Assembly: GCA_035236585.1 (NCBI GenBank)
Contig: CP141138.1
Location: 25,493,437-25,557,436, forward strand
DNA: 64,000 nt
Direction: 5' to 3'
DNA from: Warburgia ugandensis
Taxonomy: Eukaryota > Streptophyta > Magnoliopsida > Canellales > Canellaceae
The position numbers were made by a program, and so were the translations under genes. Under the pieces are notes generated by a model. The model had not been told where the DNA came from. It was given only the letters and a program-made list of their open reading frames with translations, and made no database searches. Shown here in pieces: positions 12,131 to 25,275 of this stretch (position 1 is its first letter; each line of letters begins with the position of its first letter).

Positions 12131-13965
12131 TGTGGTTTTAAGTATTTAATTTTGCATAAAATACCTATAGTTTAGCATTTAATTAGATTATATAACTAAT
12201 CAATTTTTAGATAAAATGTGAATTTTAGCTCCAATTGACCAGCCAACTATTGATTTGTAAAATTTAACAGTCAGATGATCATTAGAGCTAATTAGATATG
12301 TAATATATGGTTTAGATGATTCTAATTTGGTCTTGTATTTTATAGATCAATTGGATTACAGCTTGGATAGTTCAGATCAAAATTTAATGGTGCCAAATCA
12401 TCCTAAAGAGCATTGAATGATTAGGATCAGATCAATGAACCAGATCACTCACAAGGCAAGAGGCAATAATTTCTAATTAAAGATTAAGAAAGAATAGGAA
12501 ACCCATGAAAAGAAGACACCTAAAGCGAAAGGCATTGCCTAGCATAAAAAGAGACAAAGTCGGGGAACAACAAAATTAGAAGGAGGATGAGTTAAGCAGG
12601 ATCTCTAAAGAGGAAACTTAGGATGTTATATAAAAGGAGGAGCCTCTTCACTGTAGAACTGTAGTAAGCAGACGACCGAACTGCCCCCCCCCCTCTCTAC
12701 CATCACCCTTCCCCTTCCCTGGTCGACTTTGATGACCTCACGAGGAGAACCATTGCACCACCCCCATCAATGCTATTCATTCTCTCTCTCACTCTCCCTC
12801 TCTGCCATCACTGTCATCTCCTCCTCTCTTACCTGATCTCTCTCTTTGCCAGCTCTCCTTTCTTCCCTCATCTCCCCCTCTTGTTTCTCTCTTTCCCAAC
12901 CACCCCCCTCACTGCAGCCTCCACTTCCAATTCTCCCTCTTGGACTATCTAAACTAAGGAGGAAGGACTGCTACTGTGGAGGTTCACCATAGAACTATAG
13001 CACCTCTATCTATCCCTTCTCTCTCTCACTCTTTCTTTCTCGCACACACCAATCCCTATTCATCTCACATATTAGTCCCTATTGATCACTAATTTGCTTT
13101 TGTTGTTGCCTGAATTCTCAGCAAATTCTTTCATTTTTGCAAGCATCCAGTAAATTAAACAAAACCCAAATTGGGTTTTCCTCAAATCCCACGACTCCCC
13201 TTTTGTTTCAAGTTTCAAACACCACAGTTTTTTGCATTCTCTCTTACTGTTGGGTACGGGGAGAAAAAAGGAGTCAAAACTACCCTTAAGCCTTTAATTT
13301 TAATTCCAATTACATCCTATTTCTCTTTTGTCTTATTCCTATCCTTGTTTTGCATATCCATGTTTTGTGTTATTCTCAGTTAATTTCAGGAACTATATAA
13401 TCCAAATCCTGTTTTATTTAAGCTTAACCAAATCAATGGTCTAGCTTTAATAAACATGATTTCTTTATTTATTGATCTTTTTCATGTTAGATTTTAAATT
13501 AATTCCTAGATCTTGTTTTTAGGACAATTCTTAGTTGATTCATCATTCTTGAGCTTCATCAAAATTAGTCCAAACCCCAAAATCCTTCTTTAGTCTTGCT
13601 CATCAAAATTTTGGGGAATCTGTTTAATCAACCATTGGATCCTTAATTAGAAGTATTAGTGACATATTGATGAAGGCCGATCAACTTTGATATTGTCAGA
13701 TTTTATGAAATTTGTCATAATGAAGCTAGGAAAGTGAACTTTATTTATTTTTAGGTCATTTTTGTCCTTTTGAGTTTGGATTGGTGTAATTTTCATTAGT
13801 TGAATATATTTTTCTTTTATAATTTTTTTTATAATATTTCTTTCAATTAGTGGCTAATTAAATTTTATTTAAACTCTATCTTTTTAAGTCGAGCCCTTGT
13901 GGGATCGACCAGTATTTGCATAAGCTACACTACAATAGCCCATCCATTTGCAAAAAAAATCAACA
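12131..13965 (+). mobile_element. Solo LTR, Athila/Tat-like, 1835 bp
   Basis: It starts TGTGGTTTTAAG and ends in ATCAACA, with tgtgg on both sides. Near the 3' end the phrase cttgtgggatcgacc (13897-13911), followed by tgcataagctacact and ccatttgc, matches the layout of the other Athila/Tat LTR ends here. Removing it rejoins gtgaatgtgg to tgtggatagatg, restoring the gaatgtggtgtgg phrase seen elsewhere in the CACTA 3' region. The middle (12660-13060) is C-rich and pyrimidine-rich (cccccccccctctct). No internal domain or primer site follows, so it is solo, probably from LTR-LTR recombination. Confidence 0.65.
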
Positions 13966-13970
13966 TGTGG
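13966..13970. repeat. Target site duplication (right) of solo LTR
   Basis: tgtgg, matching 12126-12130. Confidence 0.6.
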
Positions 13971-14104
13971 TGTGGATAGATGAAGAATTTGGATGTTTTA
14001 TACCCAATGTTGAAATGAATGTATATTTCTTTATCATGTACTTAAAGATTGCAAGGACAATGTGACAGGTGCCATATTGAATGTATGTAGAAATATAGGT
14101 AGAT

Positions 14105-14600
14105 TGCAATGTAAGCAAAAGAAAGCACTTTTAAAATCATTTTTAAAAAAATGACATCTTTTGAAGTTGTTCTAAAAAAAAAAGACTTTAAAGAGTCCTT
14201 TTTAAAGTCTTTTTTCTTCCAAATGATTTTAAAAATTGACAATTTTTAAGTCATTTTTTTGGAACAACTTAAAAAGTTGACATTTTTAAAGTCATTTTTT
14301 TTTCTTCAGAATGACTTCAAAAGGGGCCTTTTTTTAAGTTGGTTTTTTAGAATGACTTTAAAAACATCAATTTTTTAACGTTGTTCTAAAAAAATAAGTA
14401 AAAAAATGTCAACTTTTGAAGTCGTTTTTACACAATGACTTTAAAAGTTCATTTTTAAAGTTCTTGTTATCAACTTTAAAAATCTCAATTTTTTAAAGTT
14501 GTTTCCCTACTAACTTCTTTTCTTACTGCTTTTTCAAGTTGGCTTGATAGAAGTCACTTTTGTTACTGACTTCTATTAATATTTTTTATCGACTTTAAAA
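14105..14600. repeat. Right subterminal repeat array of CACTA element
   Basis: About a dozen copies of aagtcattttt / aaaaatgactt type motifs in alternating orientation, a mirror of the left array. Their density rises toward the right terminus. Confidence 0.75.
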
Positions 14601-14618
14601 GCCTCCTGTGTAGTAGTG
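14592..14618 (-). repeat. Right terminal inverted repeat of CACTA element
   Basis: Ends tagtagtg; on the minus strand it starts CACTACTA and shares GCTTTTAAAGT with the left end. Confidence 0.8.
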
Positions 14619-16190
14619 TAATAACACTTGGTTGGAAGTGCACTTAATCCTCTCGAGAAATGAGAAAAGTCTACTTGCCTAGCACCGATCAATGCTGGTC
14701 TACTTATATCTAAGCCATAGTCCATATAAATCATCATTGATGTCTCAGGTGAGGCCACTTAACCACCATTAATAGGATAGCATCTACTAAACATCTCCAC
14801 CTCTTGAATGGAGCTACTTACCTTAATGATGTCTCATTGGACTCCACTAAGTCATACATTATTAGGCCAAATTCACTTCAAAACCAATAAACACATTGAT
14901 ACTTTGAGATGTTTCATTTTCATTTGAAACATAGTAGAAATCACTTCTAATTTCAATTAGAGTTTGATAGTTCATTTACTTTCATATCTTTTTAAATTTC
15001 ATGATCTACTTTATAAGAATCAATAAAAAGCTTATTGTAGAAAAATTTCAAAACTCAAAATATAATAGAAAAAATTCCATAACATGACATTTGAAATCAA
15101 CTCAAATTCTTTATGTATTAAACCTTGCAATAGCATAAAAAAGCATAGAAAAATTAATTTAATTTATCATACAAACATTAAAACTAAGCATCATTAAGCT
15201 TCCAATTTGATTCATACTTATAATAAGGAATAACAAAATCAAAGCTACTGGAGAAGATATTTAAGTAAAACATGAGAATTACGAAAGTGAAAACACAAGA
15301 GATTTAAATGTAAAACAAGTGTGTAACTGATAGTACTTGTATTATAGCAAGTTACTTAATGTTCAGGTGATTATTATGAGTTATAACAACAAAATTAAGA
15401 ATAGCTCATAAGTTGGATTAATTCATTACAATATTATTGACACTTATCACTTTAGCAAATGATGATTATCTAATGAGGTACCACTGAACATTGACATATG
15501 AGTCGACTAAAAGCCTCTCAGACAATTAGTTGAAAAATCAGTTAAGTTGCAACATTCTACAGCCAATGCTCATTTCATATTTATTATAAATTGATTTCCA
15601 TCAATAATAACACAAAAAGAAATTTTTTTTATATGAGATAGATTTCCCTCAATTTACAAGCCAGCTACATGCTTCTTACTAATAAGACCACTACATAACT
15701 AGCATCTCTTAGAACATGCAATAGACATATTTACCCTGTAACCATTTCCCAAAATTCACTCTAAAAAATCTTTCCATTGGTATTTTAGAGGAACTCCAAT
15801 CAAGTAAAGTACCCAATAGCCATAATTTTCTCCACGACAAGTCACATAAAGGTTTGTATTTGTTAGGACTTATGCTAATCTTGATTCAAAATAAGAGCTC
15901 ACATAAGCATGATTCTAATGAGAATTAAGATAGAAAATACAAAATCCATTCAGGGCTCTTCAAGTGAGAACAATAAGCATTACAAACATTAGAAATAATG
16001 GAAACCGAATCACTTGAACATAAAGACTTAAATAGGATTGGGATTTCAAAAGATAAGACCTAATATATATTGGATTTACTACTATATATCTATTCCATAG
16101 TAGATAAAGTGAAGAGAATTTAGTTATAATAATAAAATTCATATATGATTAGTGAAACTCACTTGTGATTTAATGAATCTATTCTTCAAA
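14619..16190. other. Non-coding flank, nothing recognised
   Basis: AT-rich with short open frames only. A 60-codon minus-strand frame spans the CACTA terminus (14576-14758) and so cannot be an old host gene. No repeat structure or element end was seen. Confidence 0.3.
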
Positions 16191-16680
<490 letters not shown>

Positions 16681-17755
16681 AAACCAAAGAATACGGATCT
16701 ACTTTGAATTCCTTATACAAGATGATCACTGGAAATGAATCCAAAGTAATTGTTATTGGAGAAGAAGGTCAAAGTAATCATAGGAAGAGAAGACAACTAA
16801 ATTGATGTTGAGGTAGAGATAGATGAGATGTGTTGATTATCTATTTTTTTTTGTCAAGAATAGGTCAAAATATGCCATGGGGAACACCATGATGGTGATG
16901 CAGAGAGATGGATGAAGGGAGGAGGAGGTGAGTAGCTGACCCTTTTGGGTTTTTCTTCTTTTCTTCCTTTCATTTGTTGTAGAATGCATTATAAGCTAAT
17001 ATTTTGTACTTATAGTCTAATGTTTTATATTGTAACATTTATTTAATTATGTGATGAATGTAATTAATATTTAACATGTGACATCCAATTTAATACATAA
17101 ATAGTGGTTTAATTGGATTTCACATTGTTTTATCTTGAATATTCTTCATTTCATATGGTGGGTCCTATGGACGTCCACTAGGTAGGGTTGGTGAGAAAAT
17201 AATAAAAATGCCCTTATATATTGAATGAGGGTATTTTTATCAATTTGAACCCATGATCCTTTGGTAAAAGTGTTTTACTCTAAATTTGACTTGTACTTGT
17301 TTTCTAATTAGTTCTATTGACAAAATATCTCTCATTAATATTTATATTATTTTTAGGGTTGTTATAGGAAAATTTGGAGACAAAGAGGTGGCTATTTCAA
17401 GTAGATATGGGGCCATAAAAAATCCTTCCAAGAGTTCTTTGCTTCTTAGAACTTTGAAAATTAGGAAAGGAAAAGGAAGGGGAGGCTTATCTAGCTTAAA
17501 AGGGGCCCACTTATCATTTATTTCTTTTAGGAGTTCAGTTTTTAGTATGAATCCTTCACTTTTCATATTTCTTTTTCCTTTCCTTTCCTTTCTCTTCTTC
17601 TTTTGTTTTGAAAAAAGTCCAAGGGAAAGGGGACACCAGTTTTAGTTTTAGATGGGGCTCACCTCCTAGTCCAATTTCAAAGGTTAGAAACCATGGCATA
17701 GAGCATCTCAAGCAGACAAGGATCCAAGCACTAAATATTTTCAAGGAGAAAATAA
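16681..17755. other. Non-coding, no gene recognised
   Basis: Open frames at 16614-16805 (plus) and 17286-17645 (plus, 119 codons) show no known domain, and the second overlaps minus-strand frames of similar length. I see no splice-like or promoter-like context to support a gene. Confidence 0.3.
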
Positions 17756-17975
17756 ACAAGAATAGCAAGCACTGATACTTCTGGAAGAGAGTAAATAGAA
17801 GCACAGGTATCCCTCAAGGGAGAAAGTAGACGTAGAGAACAAGCAATGGATACGTCTTAAAGGGAGTGAGCAAGAATAGAGAACAAGCATTGGCTACTCC
17901 TCAAAGGGGGCAAGCATGCATATATAAAAAGCATTGGGTACTTCAAGGGAGTAAGCAGGCATATAAGAACAAAAA
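17756..17975. repeat. About 45-bp degenerate minisatellite
   Basis: The phrase agaacaagca-tgg-tact-ctcaaagggag-gagcaag recurs about five times, clearest at 17838, 17879 and 17927, with earlier weaker units at about 17760 and 17800. Confidence 0.6.
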
Positions 17976-18037
17976 AGGAATGGAGCAGAGAGATCACCTT
18001 CAAAATTTGGCAACCAAAATTCATGTATATTCTTTAT

Positions 18038-18502
<465 letters not shown>

Positions 18503-18580
<78 letters not shown>
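18503..18580. repeat. (GA)n microsatellite, about 39 units
   Basis: Reverse-complementary to the CT array at 18043-18120, about 380 bases away, so the pair could form a long hairpin. Confidence 0.98.
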
Positions 18581-18582
<2 letters not shown>

Positions 18583-18835
18583 GTGCATGCTACTGTGTGA
18601 TGGGAGGAGAAGAACATAGAGAGAGAAAGAGAGAGCTAGGTGGGCCCCATTCTTGCATATTTTCTCTTACTCCCCAAGATCTTAGAGTAAGATAATGAAT
18701 CTCTTTTGTTTGTGAATCTTAGTAGATTTTCATTTAAGGAAACCTAAGAAGTTTGACTCCATCCATTTTATCAAGTTTAGGACTTTCCCATGTGATAAAT
18801 TTCTTTAAGTTTCTTTTTATTTTTTTTTGAAGACT
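18581..18835. other. Left flank of the complete chromovirus
   Basis: Nothing coding. The element interrupts this sequence, which continues at 29673. It may be the upstream part of the copia-like LTR that ends near 30365, but no LTR start could be fixed. Confidence 0.3.
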
Positions 18836-18840
18836 TAGAA
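18836..18840. repeat. Target site duplication (left) of chromovirus
   Basis: tagaa, identical to 29668-29672. Confidence 0.9.
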
Positions 18841-21800
18841 TGTAATAACTTGCATTTTTATAATATATATTCTTTGCATGGAATTGACAACAAAAAGCTA
18901 AATGCCCTATTGGCTATAGAATGAATAGGCAAAACTCTAAAACTAGAGTTCAAGTATCCAAAGATAACCTTTTTGGAGAAATTACCTACCCAAAGCTAAG
19001 AAGTGTCCAGGTGTAATGAACCTAGAGAATCCTGGGCAGTTGGGAAAGTATGGGGATACGTAGCTAATTAGAATCTGAGATGGGATAAAATAGGAAGGAG
19101 ATAGGAATGAATTTAGAGAATTAGGAAAAGATGAAGATAGGTAACATATTAGAATTTGAAATAGGATAGGAAGGAGAAATGATAGGAAAGAAGAGAGTCG
19201 AATAAAATTGGAATAAAAGAGGAGTAGGAGAGAGAGAGAGAATCAGGCTATGCCTAGGATCACTACCCATCTTGCGTTTTGGATAAGAAGACTGTTGAAG
19301 AACGATTTCGTCTACGAAGTAGGGGATTGTGGATTAGGAACTAGTCTAAGCTACTTGGATTTCTAACTAATGCGAAGTTTTATTTCATGTGTTTTGAATT
19401 GATAAAGGCATTTTTCATGTAGAATCTAGAAGCAAATGATATGTGATTATACTGCTTATGTTTTTCAAACCTCATGCATAACAATGAACGTATGTGATTT
19501 TAGTTTGCATTCTCTCCATTATGGTGTGCGCGATTAACAATCACATGATTAAAGGCTTGATCTTAATATGTACTCTTTAATATGTAGTTTGATAGGGTGT
19601 GAGGCCCTTATTCCATGAAGAATGAATGGGTAGATTTAAAGCAGGGTATGACTTGAGCTTGATTTGGTAATGATTTTGTGTTGAGTTAAGCATGTGCATT
19701 TATAATTTTTATTTGAATTTAGTATGCTACTATTATAGTTCAAGTATAGGTTAAATTGTGATTGTGATTTATAGATTGATTCGTTAGTCTCGGTTTTAAT
19801 CCAACAACAAATAGCTAATCTTTACACATGCATATATATAGCTATGTAACACAATTGTCCTATAATTTTAAATCATGAGATCTTAGGTTGACTTTCCAAA
19901 AAGAAAAACAATACTAATAATAAAACATGCATGACATTAGCACTTGGGTAGAGTGATTTCCACCAAATGCTTGATACTTTGCATGCACTTAGCTAGAATA
20001 CATGCATACAATGTATCTTAAATGATCTAACCAACTTAAGCGCATCAAAGAAATTTCCAACACGCATGGCATCTAGGGCGTTGGACAGAGGGATTAGCAT
20101 CTAATTGGGTGTTATGGTGATGCACACTACCTACTACTTAAATTGAATTCATGTTGCTTGGTGTAGGGAGAGTAGGCATGACGGCTGGCACTGGGTTATC
20201 ATACTTGGCTTCCAACACAAGGACTGGCATTTAGCACTTGGTAGCATGTTTAGTATGCAGCGCATGATCTCTACCCTAGTATGCTGCACACATATTTTAG
20301 GCAAAGTAGGCATTGATCTTGTCTTTGGGTATGGACATATTTCATAGGATGCATCCAGTTGTAGTTGAGTTCTGTTTTTCCTAGAGATCCAACTGTTACT
20401 GGATAATACATATAAGTTGCATGCAAGAATGCTTGCAAGCGTTGGGCCATATTCTTCCGGTGTTATGAAAATCAAACTCTTACCATCCTATTGATCCATC
20501 TCAACCTTAGATCTAAGCATAGTTTTCATTATATGCAATGTTTTTAATGAGCGCATGAGATTTTTATGGATAGGTGAAATTAATGTTTGTTCCATCCTAA
20601 AGTGGCACATCTTTGCTAAATCTATTAAAAAAATATATAAAAAGTTCAACTATTAATCTTTTGAAAGAGGCCCACCCTTCTTGAGTGGATCAAGTGGATC
20701 TTGGTATTGATCCCTTTAATAAGTGTCACACAATATTAGATTGATCCTCTATGGAATTGTCATGCTTTAGATTCTTATAGATGTATCATGTGACATTTGT
20801 TCCATGATCTAATAATATTGTGAGCACATTCAAATCATGCTCACTATTGATCGGATGGTGTAAGTACTATGTACATATTTGAATCATTGATCTAGACACG
20901 ACATACAATTGTTTGACACCTCACACATGGGTGACAAGCTTGATACCCAATAGTTAGGTGGTGCACATTGCACCACATGAGTATTGGCTTAAGTACCCAA
21001 CTACCAATCATTGTGCACATTAGGTGCCAGAAAACTATCACTTGTGCACTAATGAGGGTATACTCTAAATGTGCATACATCCTTAGTTTCACAGAGTAAT
21101 GCATGAACACTTTGATCATCCTCTTATCTAGTGCGTATTCTCCTTAATTTTAATCTAATGAGGAAATATGACTTGTGAATGGAAAATCTGTGAATGTTTA
21201 TTATGATGTATTGAGCAATGCTAAATGATTTAATAAATGAAAATTAGGAGACTCGTATGAGTTGAGCCTAGCCTGGGGTAAAATGTAAGCCTCACCTGGT
21301 TGGCCATTGGCTTCTGAAATGAGATACCTGCCCTAAGAGGCCTATTGATGAGAGTATTGTGTCATGGGGAGACTGCTCTCTTGTTATCCAGTGCCCCCAT
21401 GAGGACTGGTGTAGCCCATGTGGTATCCACGGTAGAACGCAGTTGGATGTGGGTCCTCTATGTTCATAGTATACCGTATAGTTATTGGACATGGATTGAC
21501 ACGTTGGTCATCCTAAAGGATATTGACCATTGCCCCGATGGGTTTGTGGTAGGTTGCTACCAGTCAGTGATGTGATAGATTGTGATATGTCATTCTTTGA
21601 TAAAAGTCCTAATGGGCTTGTGTGTATGAGATTTGAAGGATATATTAAAATTTATCGAAAACACTAGATGTTTATAAAGGCATAACTGCTTAGTAATGTT
21701 TATATCATACTTATGATTGAGCATGTAATTATTTGCACTAAAATTATGCCAATACTTTTGCCATGATTTTAAAACGGTTGGTTTAGATTTGTTTCTATTG

Positions 21801-22240
21801 AGTCCTTATACTCACCCCTCTAATACATTCAGGAGAAGCACGAGAGGATTAAGTGATTAGGTAGATGAAATTAAATAAGGAGAATAAGGAGAAAAAAAAG
21901 TATGGATAAGTATTTAGTTAGACTTTTCAATTATTATTTTGAAACAATGAACATTTGAGATGAATGTAATAAGGCAGGTGACATTGATATATTAAATATG
22001 AACTATGATTTGAACTTATATTCCGTATTGTTTGGGCTGTGACCAGGGAGATCCTGTAATGGTATATTTTTATTTTGCTATTATATGTCAAGGTTTTAAT
22101 GTGACACTAGGTTGAAGGTGGAATTGAGAAAAATAAATATGTAATATATAGTCCAAATTATTTTATTTAAAAAAAATCTTGCAGGAAAGTTTTAGTTTCA
22201 AATTTTATTTAATTTGTTTTCTAAAACCCTGGTCGCCACA
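18841..22240 (+). repeat. 5' LTR of complete chromovirus, 3400 bp
   Basis: TG start and CA end, with the primer site two bases beyond the end. Relative to the 3' LTR it keeps about 200 bp near 19010-19220 and 223 bp at 19276-19498 that the 3' copy lacks, but it is missing about 20 bp (gctatgctagg...) near 21300. It has only a short GA run at about 19228-19242. Open frames inside, including a 108-codon antisense one at 20149-20475, have no domain and are not called as genes. Confidence 0.93.
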
Positions 22241-22242
22241 CT

Positions 22243-22254
22243 TGGTATCAGAGC
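22243..22254 (+). other. Primer binding site, tRNA-iMet type
   Basis: tggtatcagagc, the standard plant retroelement sequence complementary to the 3' end of initiator methionine tRNA, two bases after the LTR end. Confidence 0.93.
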
Positions 22255-22374
22255 ATGGTTCACTCTGCTCATAGCCAAACAATGAAATAATTAATATTGA
22301 TAGAATAATAAGTCATAGTTACATTAGCTAAGTAGTAGCAGAAACTTACTAGGATTTTGATTATTGACATTTAG

Positions 22375-23250
22375 ATGGCACCTATGAGACGTAGGGTTGC
22401 AAACGTGGTTTAGACCTCCTCCTCTGAAGCCTTAGAAAACACTAAATGAAATGAAGGTTAGAGAACCCAGGGCAAAGAGGAGAACATAAGGCAATGGTTG
22501 GAGATGATGAATTGGGGTAAGAAGGTGACACTTTGCTTGAGCGATTCAAAAAGATAGCTCCAAAGTTTTCAAGATAAGGACCAGTCGCTACCTTCGTGCT
22601 GACCAAAGAGGCCCTACATTGGTGGTCAACAGCTAAGAGGACCTACTTCAGTGATATGGAAGTAGTTGAGTGGGAAGACTTCATTGACAAATACTTCCCA
22701 CCTCATGTTAAGGAACAGAAGGAATTAGAATTCCTAGGATTGGTGCAATGTTCCATGATAGTAGAACAATATGAAATTAGATTTGTTAAGTTAAGGCATT
22801 TTGCTCCAAAAGTATTTCCCACAGAATTAAGAGCTACACAAAAATTTGTCCAAGGATTAAACTTTCACATCAAGAGTAAGATATTGATAGCTTAGCCTTC
22901 CTCATTGTCTAAGGTTGTGGAGTTGGCAGCCATTGTGGAATGAGAGTACAAAGCTTCCAATAGAGACGGTGAGAGGTATGTGGACAAAAGCCAAGTTGGA
23001 AAGGGAAGAGGCATACTGCACCAACGAAGTTTGCTAGGCCATAGAAACTAGAACCGAGAAACTTTAGGTGAAGAGAGAAGGAAGATGCCACAAGCCCAAC
23101 ATGCCATAAGTACCACCCCAACAAGCCTTGCTATGTCCATGAACGATGATGCTTCATCTGTGTTGATAAAGGTCACTTTCTAAAAGATTGCCTGAAGAAA
23201 AGAAGGGATGAGCAACCAAATCTGGGACAGGTTCACAGGAGTTAGGGAAG
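22375..23250 (+). pseudogene. Chromovirus gag (capsid and nucleocapsid), broken
   Basis: An ATG at 22375 opens MAPMRRRVANVV and then a stop. The longest clean part (22596-22895, 99 codons) holds the Retrotrans_gag-type capsid core, with EALHWW, WEDFIDKYFPPHVKE, MIVEQYEIRF and FAPKVFPTE. A CCHC zinc knuckle, CFICVDKGHFLKDC, lies at 23150-23191, intact in its Cys and His spacing. Gag would form the virus-like particle and bind element RNA. Several stops and frame changes separate the parts, so no full protein can be made. Confidence 0.85.
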
Positions 23251-23260
23251 AGTACTTGCA

Positions 23261-23700
23261 TTGACCACCAAGAAGGCATGTGCTTCAAATTCCATAGTTG
23301 AAGGTACCCTTCAAAATTTTGGCAGATTTGCTCATGTATTAATTGATCCAGGTTCCACACACTCATTTATATCATGTGACTTCGCATCATGCCTAAAATG
23401 TACAAAATACAAATTGGGTATTTGTTTAGAAGTCAGCACCTCAGTAGGAGAACCAATTCTAGCACAACAAGAAGTACCGGTACATATATCAGAACAAGAA
23501 CTTAGTGCAGACTTAATACTATTAAACATGTCAGATTTCGATGTCATCTTAGGCATGGATTAGCTAGCAGACCATGATGCAATGGTTGATTGTGGGAGGA
23601 GAAGAGTCATACTCAGCAACCCTAAAGGGGAAATCATTACCTTTGAGGGAAGGTTAAATGTCTCAAGAATGACCATTATATCAGTAGTGCATGCATCATG
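23261..23700 (+). pseudogene. Chromovirus aspartic protease, broken
   Basis: The frame at 23261-23563 contains LIDPGSTHSFIS, where the usual catalytic triad region is Asp-Ser-Gly; here the Ser position is Pro. Further on it reads LSADLILLNMSDFDVILGMD, typical of this protease group. The next codon, normally Trp, is TAG (23561-23563). Similarity continues to about 23700 (DCGRRRVILSN). The protease would cut the polyprotein; the Ser-to-Pro change and the stop make activity unlikely. Confidence 0.85.
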
Positions 23701-23740
23701 ACAAATAGATGGAGGATGCCCAGCTTATTTAGCCAACGTA

Positions 23741-24520
23741 GTGACTCAGGAGGTGTTAGGGCCAGAGATTCAAGAAATAGAAGTGGTATGGGAATTCCAA
23801 GATGTCTTTCTAGAGGAATTTCCTAAGTTACCACCGAAAAGAGAGTTGGAGTTTACTATCGAACTACTACTAGGAACAACTCCAATCTCCAAGGCCCCTT
23901 ACCGCATGGCACCAACTGAACTAAAGGAGCAATTACGAGTTGATTGACCAAGGATTTATTCAACCAAGTGTCTCACCATGGGGAGCCCTTGTGTTATTTG
24001 TCAAAAAGAAAGATGGATCCATGAGATTGTGCATAGACTATCGATTGTTGAATGGGGTCACAGTTAAGAACAAATATCCATTACCACACATTGATGATCT
24101 CTTCGATGAGTTACAATCTGCCAAAGTATTTTCAAAGAAAGATCTGAGATCTGGTTATCATTAGCTGAGGATAAGGGACAAGGATATCTCGAAGACAGCA
24201 TTCAGAACTATGTATGGCTACCACGAATTCCTGGTTATGCCTTTTGGACTAAGGAATGCACCAGCAGCTTTTATGGATTTGATGAATCAAGTATTCCAAT
24301 AATAACTTGACAAATTTATCATTGTAATCGTTGATGAAATTCTAATATACTCCAGTAGTAGAGATGAACACCAAGAGCATTTGAAAATCATGTTGTGCGA
24401 ACTCCAGACTCATAAGTTATATGTAAAATTCTCAAAGTGTGAATTTTGGCTTCACCAAGTACAGTTTCTCTGGCTTGTTATAACTGCAGACGATATTGCA
24501 GTTCATCCTAACAGGATAGA
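23741..24520 (+). pseudogene. Chromovirus reverse transcriptase, broken
   Basis: The linker reads EFQDVFLEEFPKLPPKRELEFTIELL and [12 protein letters not shown]; after a frame change near 23938 the RT core follows, with [44 protein letters not shown] and KDLRSGYH. A conserved Gln is TAG at 24162-24164. Then come [24 protein letters not shown] (in two pieces) and two stops near 24300. The catalytic Asp-Asp pair appears as VDEILIY, so the second Asp is Glu. LYVKFSKCEFWL ends the domain. The enzyme would copy element RNA into DNA. Confidence 0.9.
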
Positions 24521-25275
24521 AGCAATCACCAATTGGGAAAGGCCAAAGACTATATTAGAGATCCGTAGCTTTCTCGAGTTAGTAGGGTATTACACAAGAT
24601 TTATTGAGGGATTTTCCCACATAGCACAACCCATGACCTATTTGACCAGGAAGGAGAAAAGATTTGAATGGACTGATGAATGTGAAAGGAGTTGCCAAGA
24701 GTTGAAAAGGAGACTCACCATCGTGCTTATTCTGACCTTGCCAGTCGGTAGTGGAGGATTTGTGGTATACAGTGATGCCTCAAGCAAGGGACTCAGACGC
24801 GTATTAATGCAACATGGAAAGGTGATTGCTTATGCCTCTAAAAGTTGAAGACTCATGAGGTAAACTATTCCACACATGATTTGGAGTTGGCTGCTGTGGT
24901 CTTCTCTTTAAAGATCTAGAGACATTATTTGTATGGCAAAAGGTTTGAAGTCTTTACAAATCATAAAAGCCTTAAGTACTTATTCTCATAGAGCGAGCTT
25001 AATATGAGGCAATGATGTTGGATGGAATGTCTAAAAGACTAGGACTTTACCATCCAATACCATCCTAGTAAGGCCAATGTCGTGGTTGATGCTCTTAGTA
25101 GGAAGTTGAAAGGAAGTATAACAAATGTCACTATAAGAGTAGCCTTCACAAACCATATATTTCTAGCTCAAAAGGAGTGTGAAGAAACTCAAGGTATGAG
25201 TAGTAAGATTGGATTCTCAATGGGTACTGATGGCGGAATACGTTTTCAGGGTAGACTTGCAGTGCCAACAGTAGC
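24521..25275 (+). pseudogene. Chromovirus RNase H and connection region, broken
   Basis: The connection segment reads RPKTILEIRSFLELVGYYTRFI, followed by YSDASSKGLRRVLMQHGK and VIAYASKS, the RNase H core with its first catalytic Asp. A stop sits at 24846-24848. Beyond it are FEVFTNHKSLKYLFS (the usual Asp before His is Asn) and QYHPSKANVVVDALSR, the standard end of the domain. Stops occur at several conserved positions. It would degrade the RNA strand during reverse transcription. Confidence 0.88.

Noticed and set aside
17286-17645. 119-codon plus-strand frame as a possible host gene
   Set aside because: No domain, low-complexity hydrophobic tail, and overlapping minus-strand frames of similar length.
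20149-20475. 108-codon antisense frame kept open in both LTRs of the complete chromovirus (also 27555-27881), and a 75-codon one at 20892-21119 / 28298-28525
   Set aside because: The LTRs differ by only 9 bases here, so open frames are kept by recency. Six of those changes alter amino acids, and no domain is recognised.
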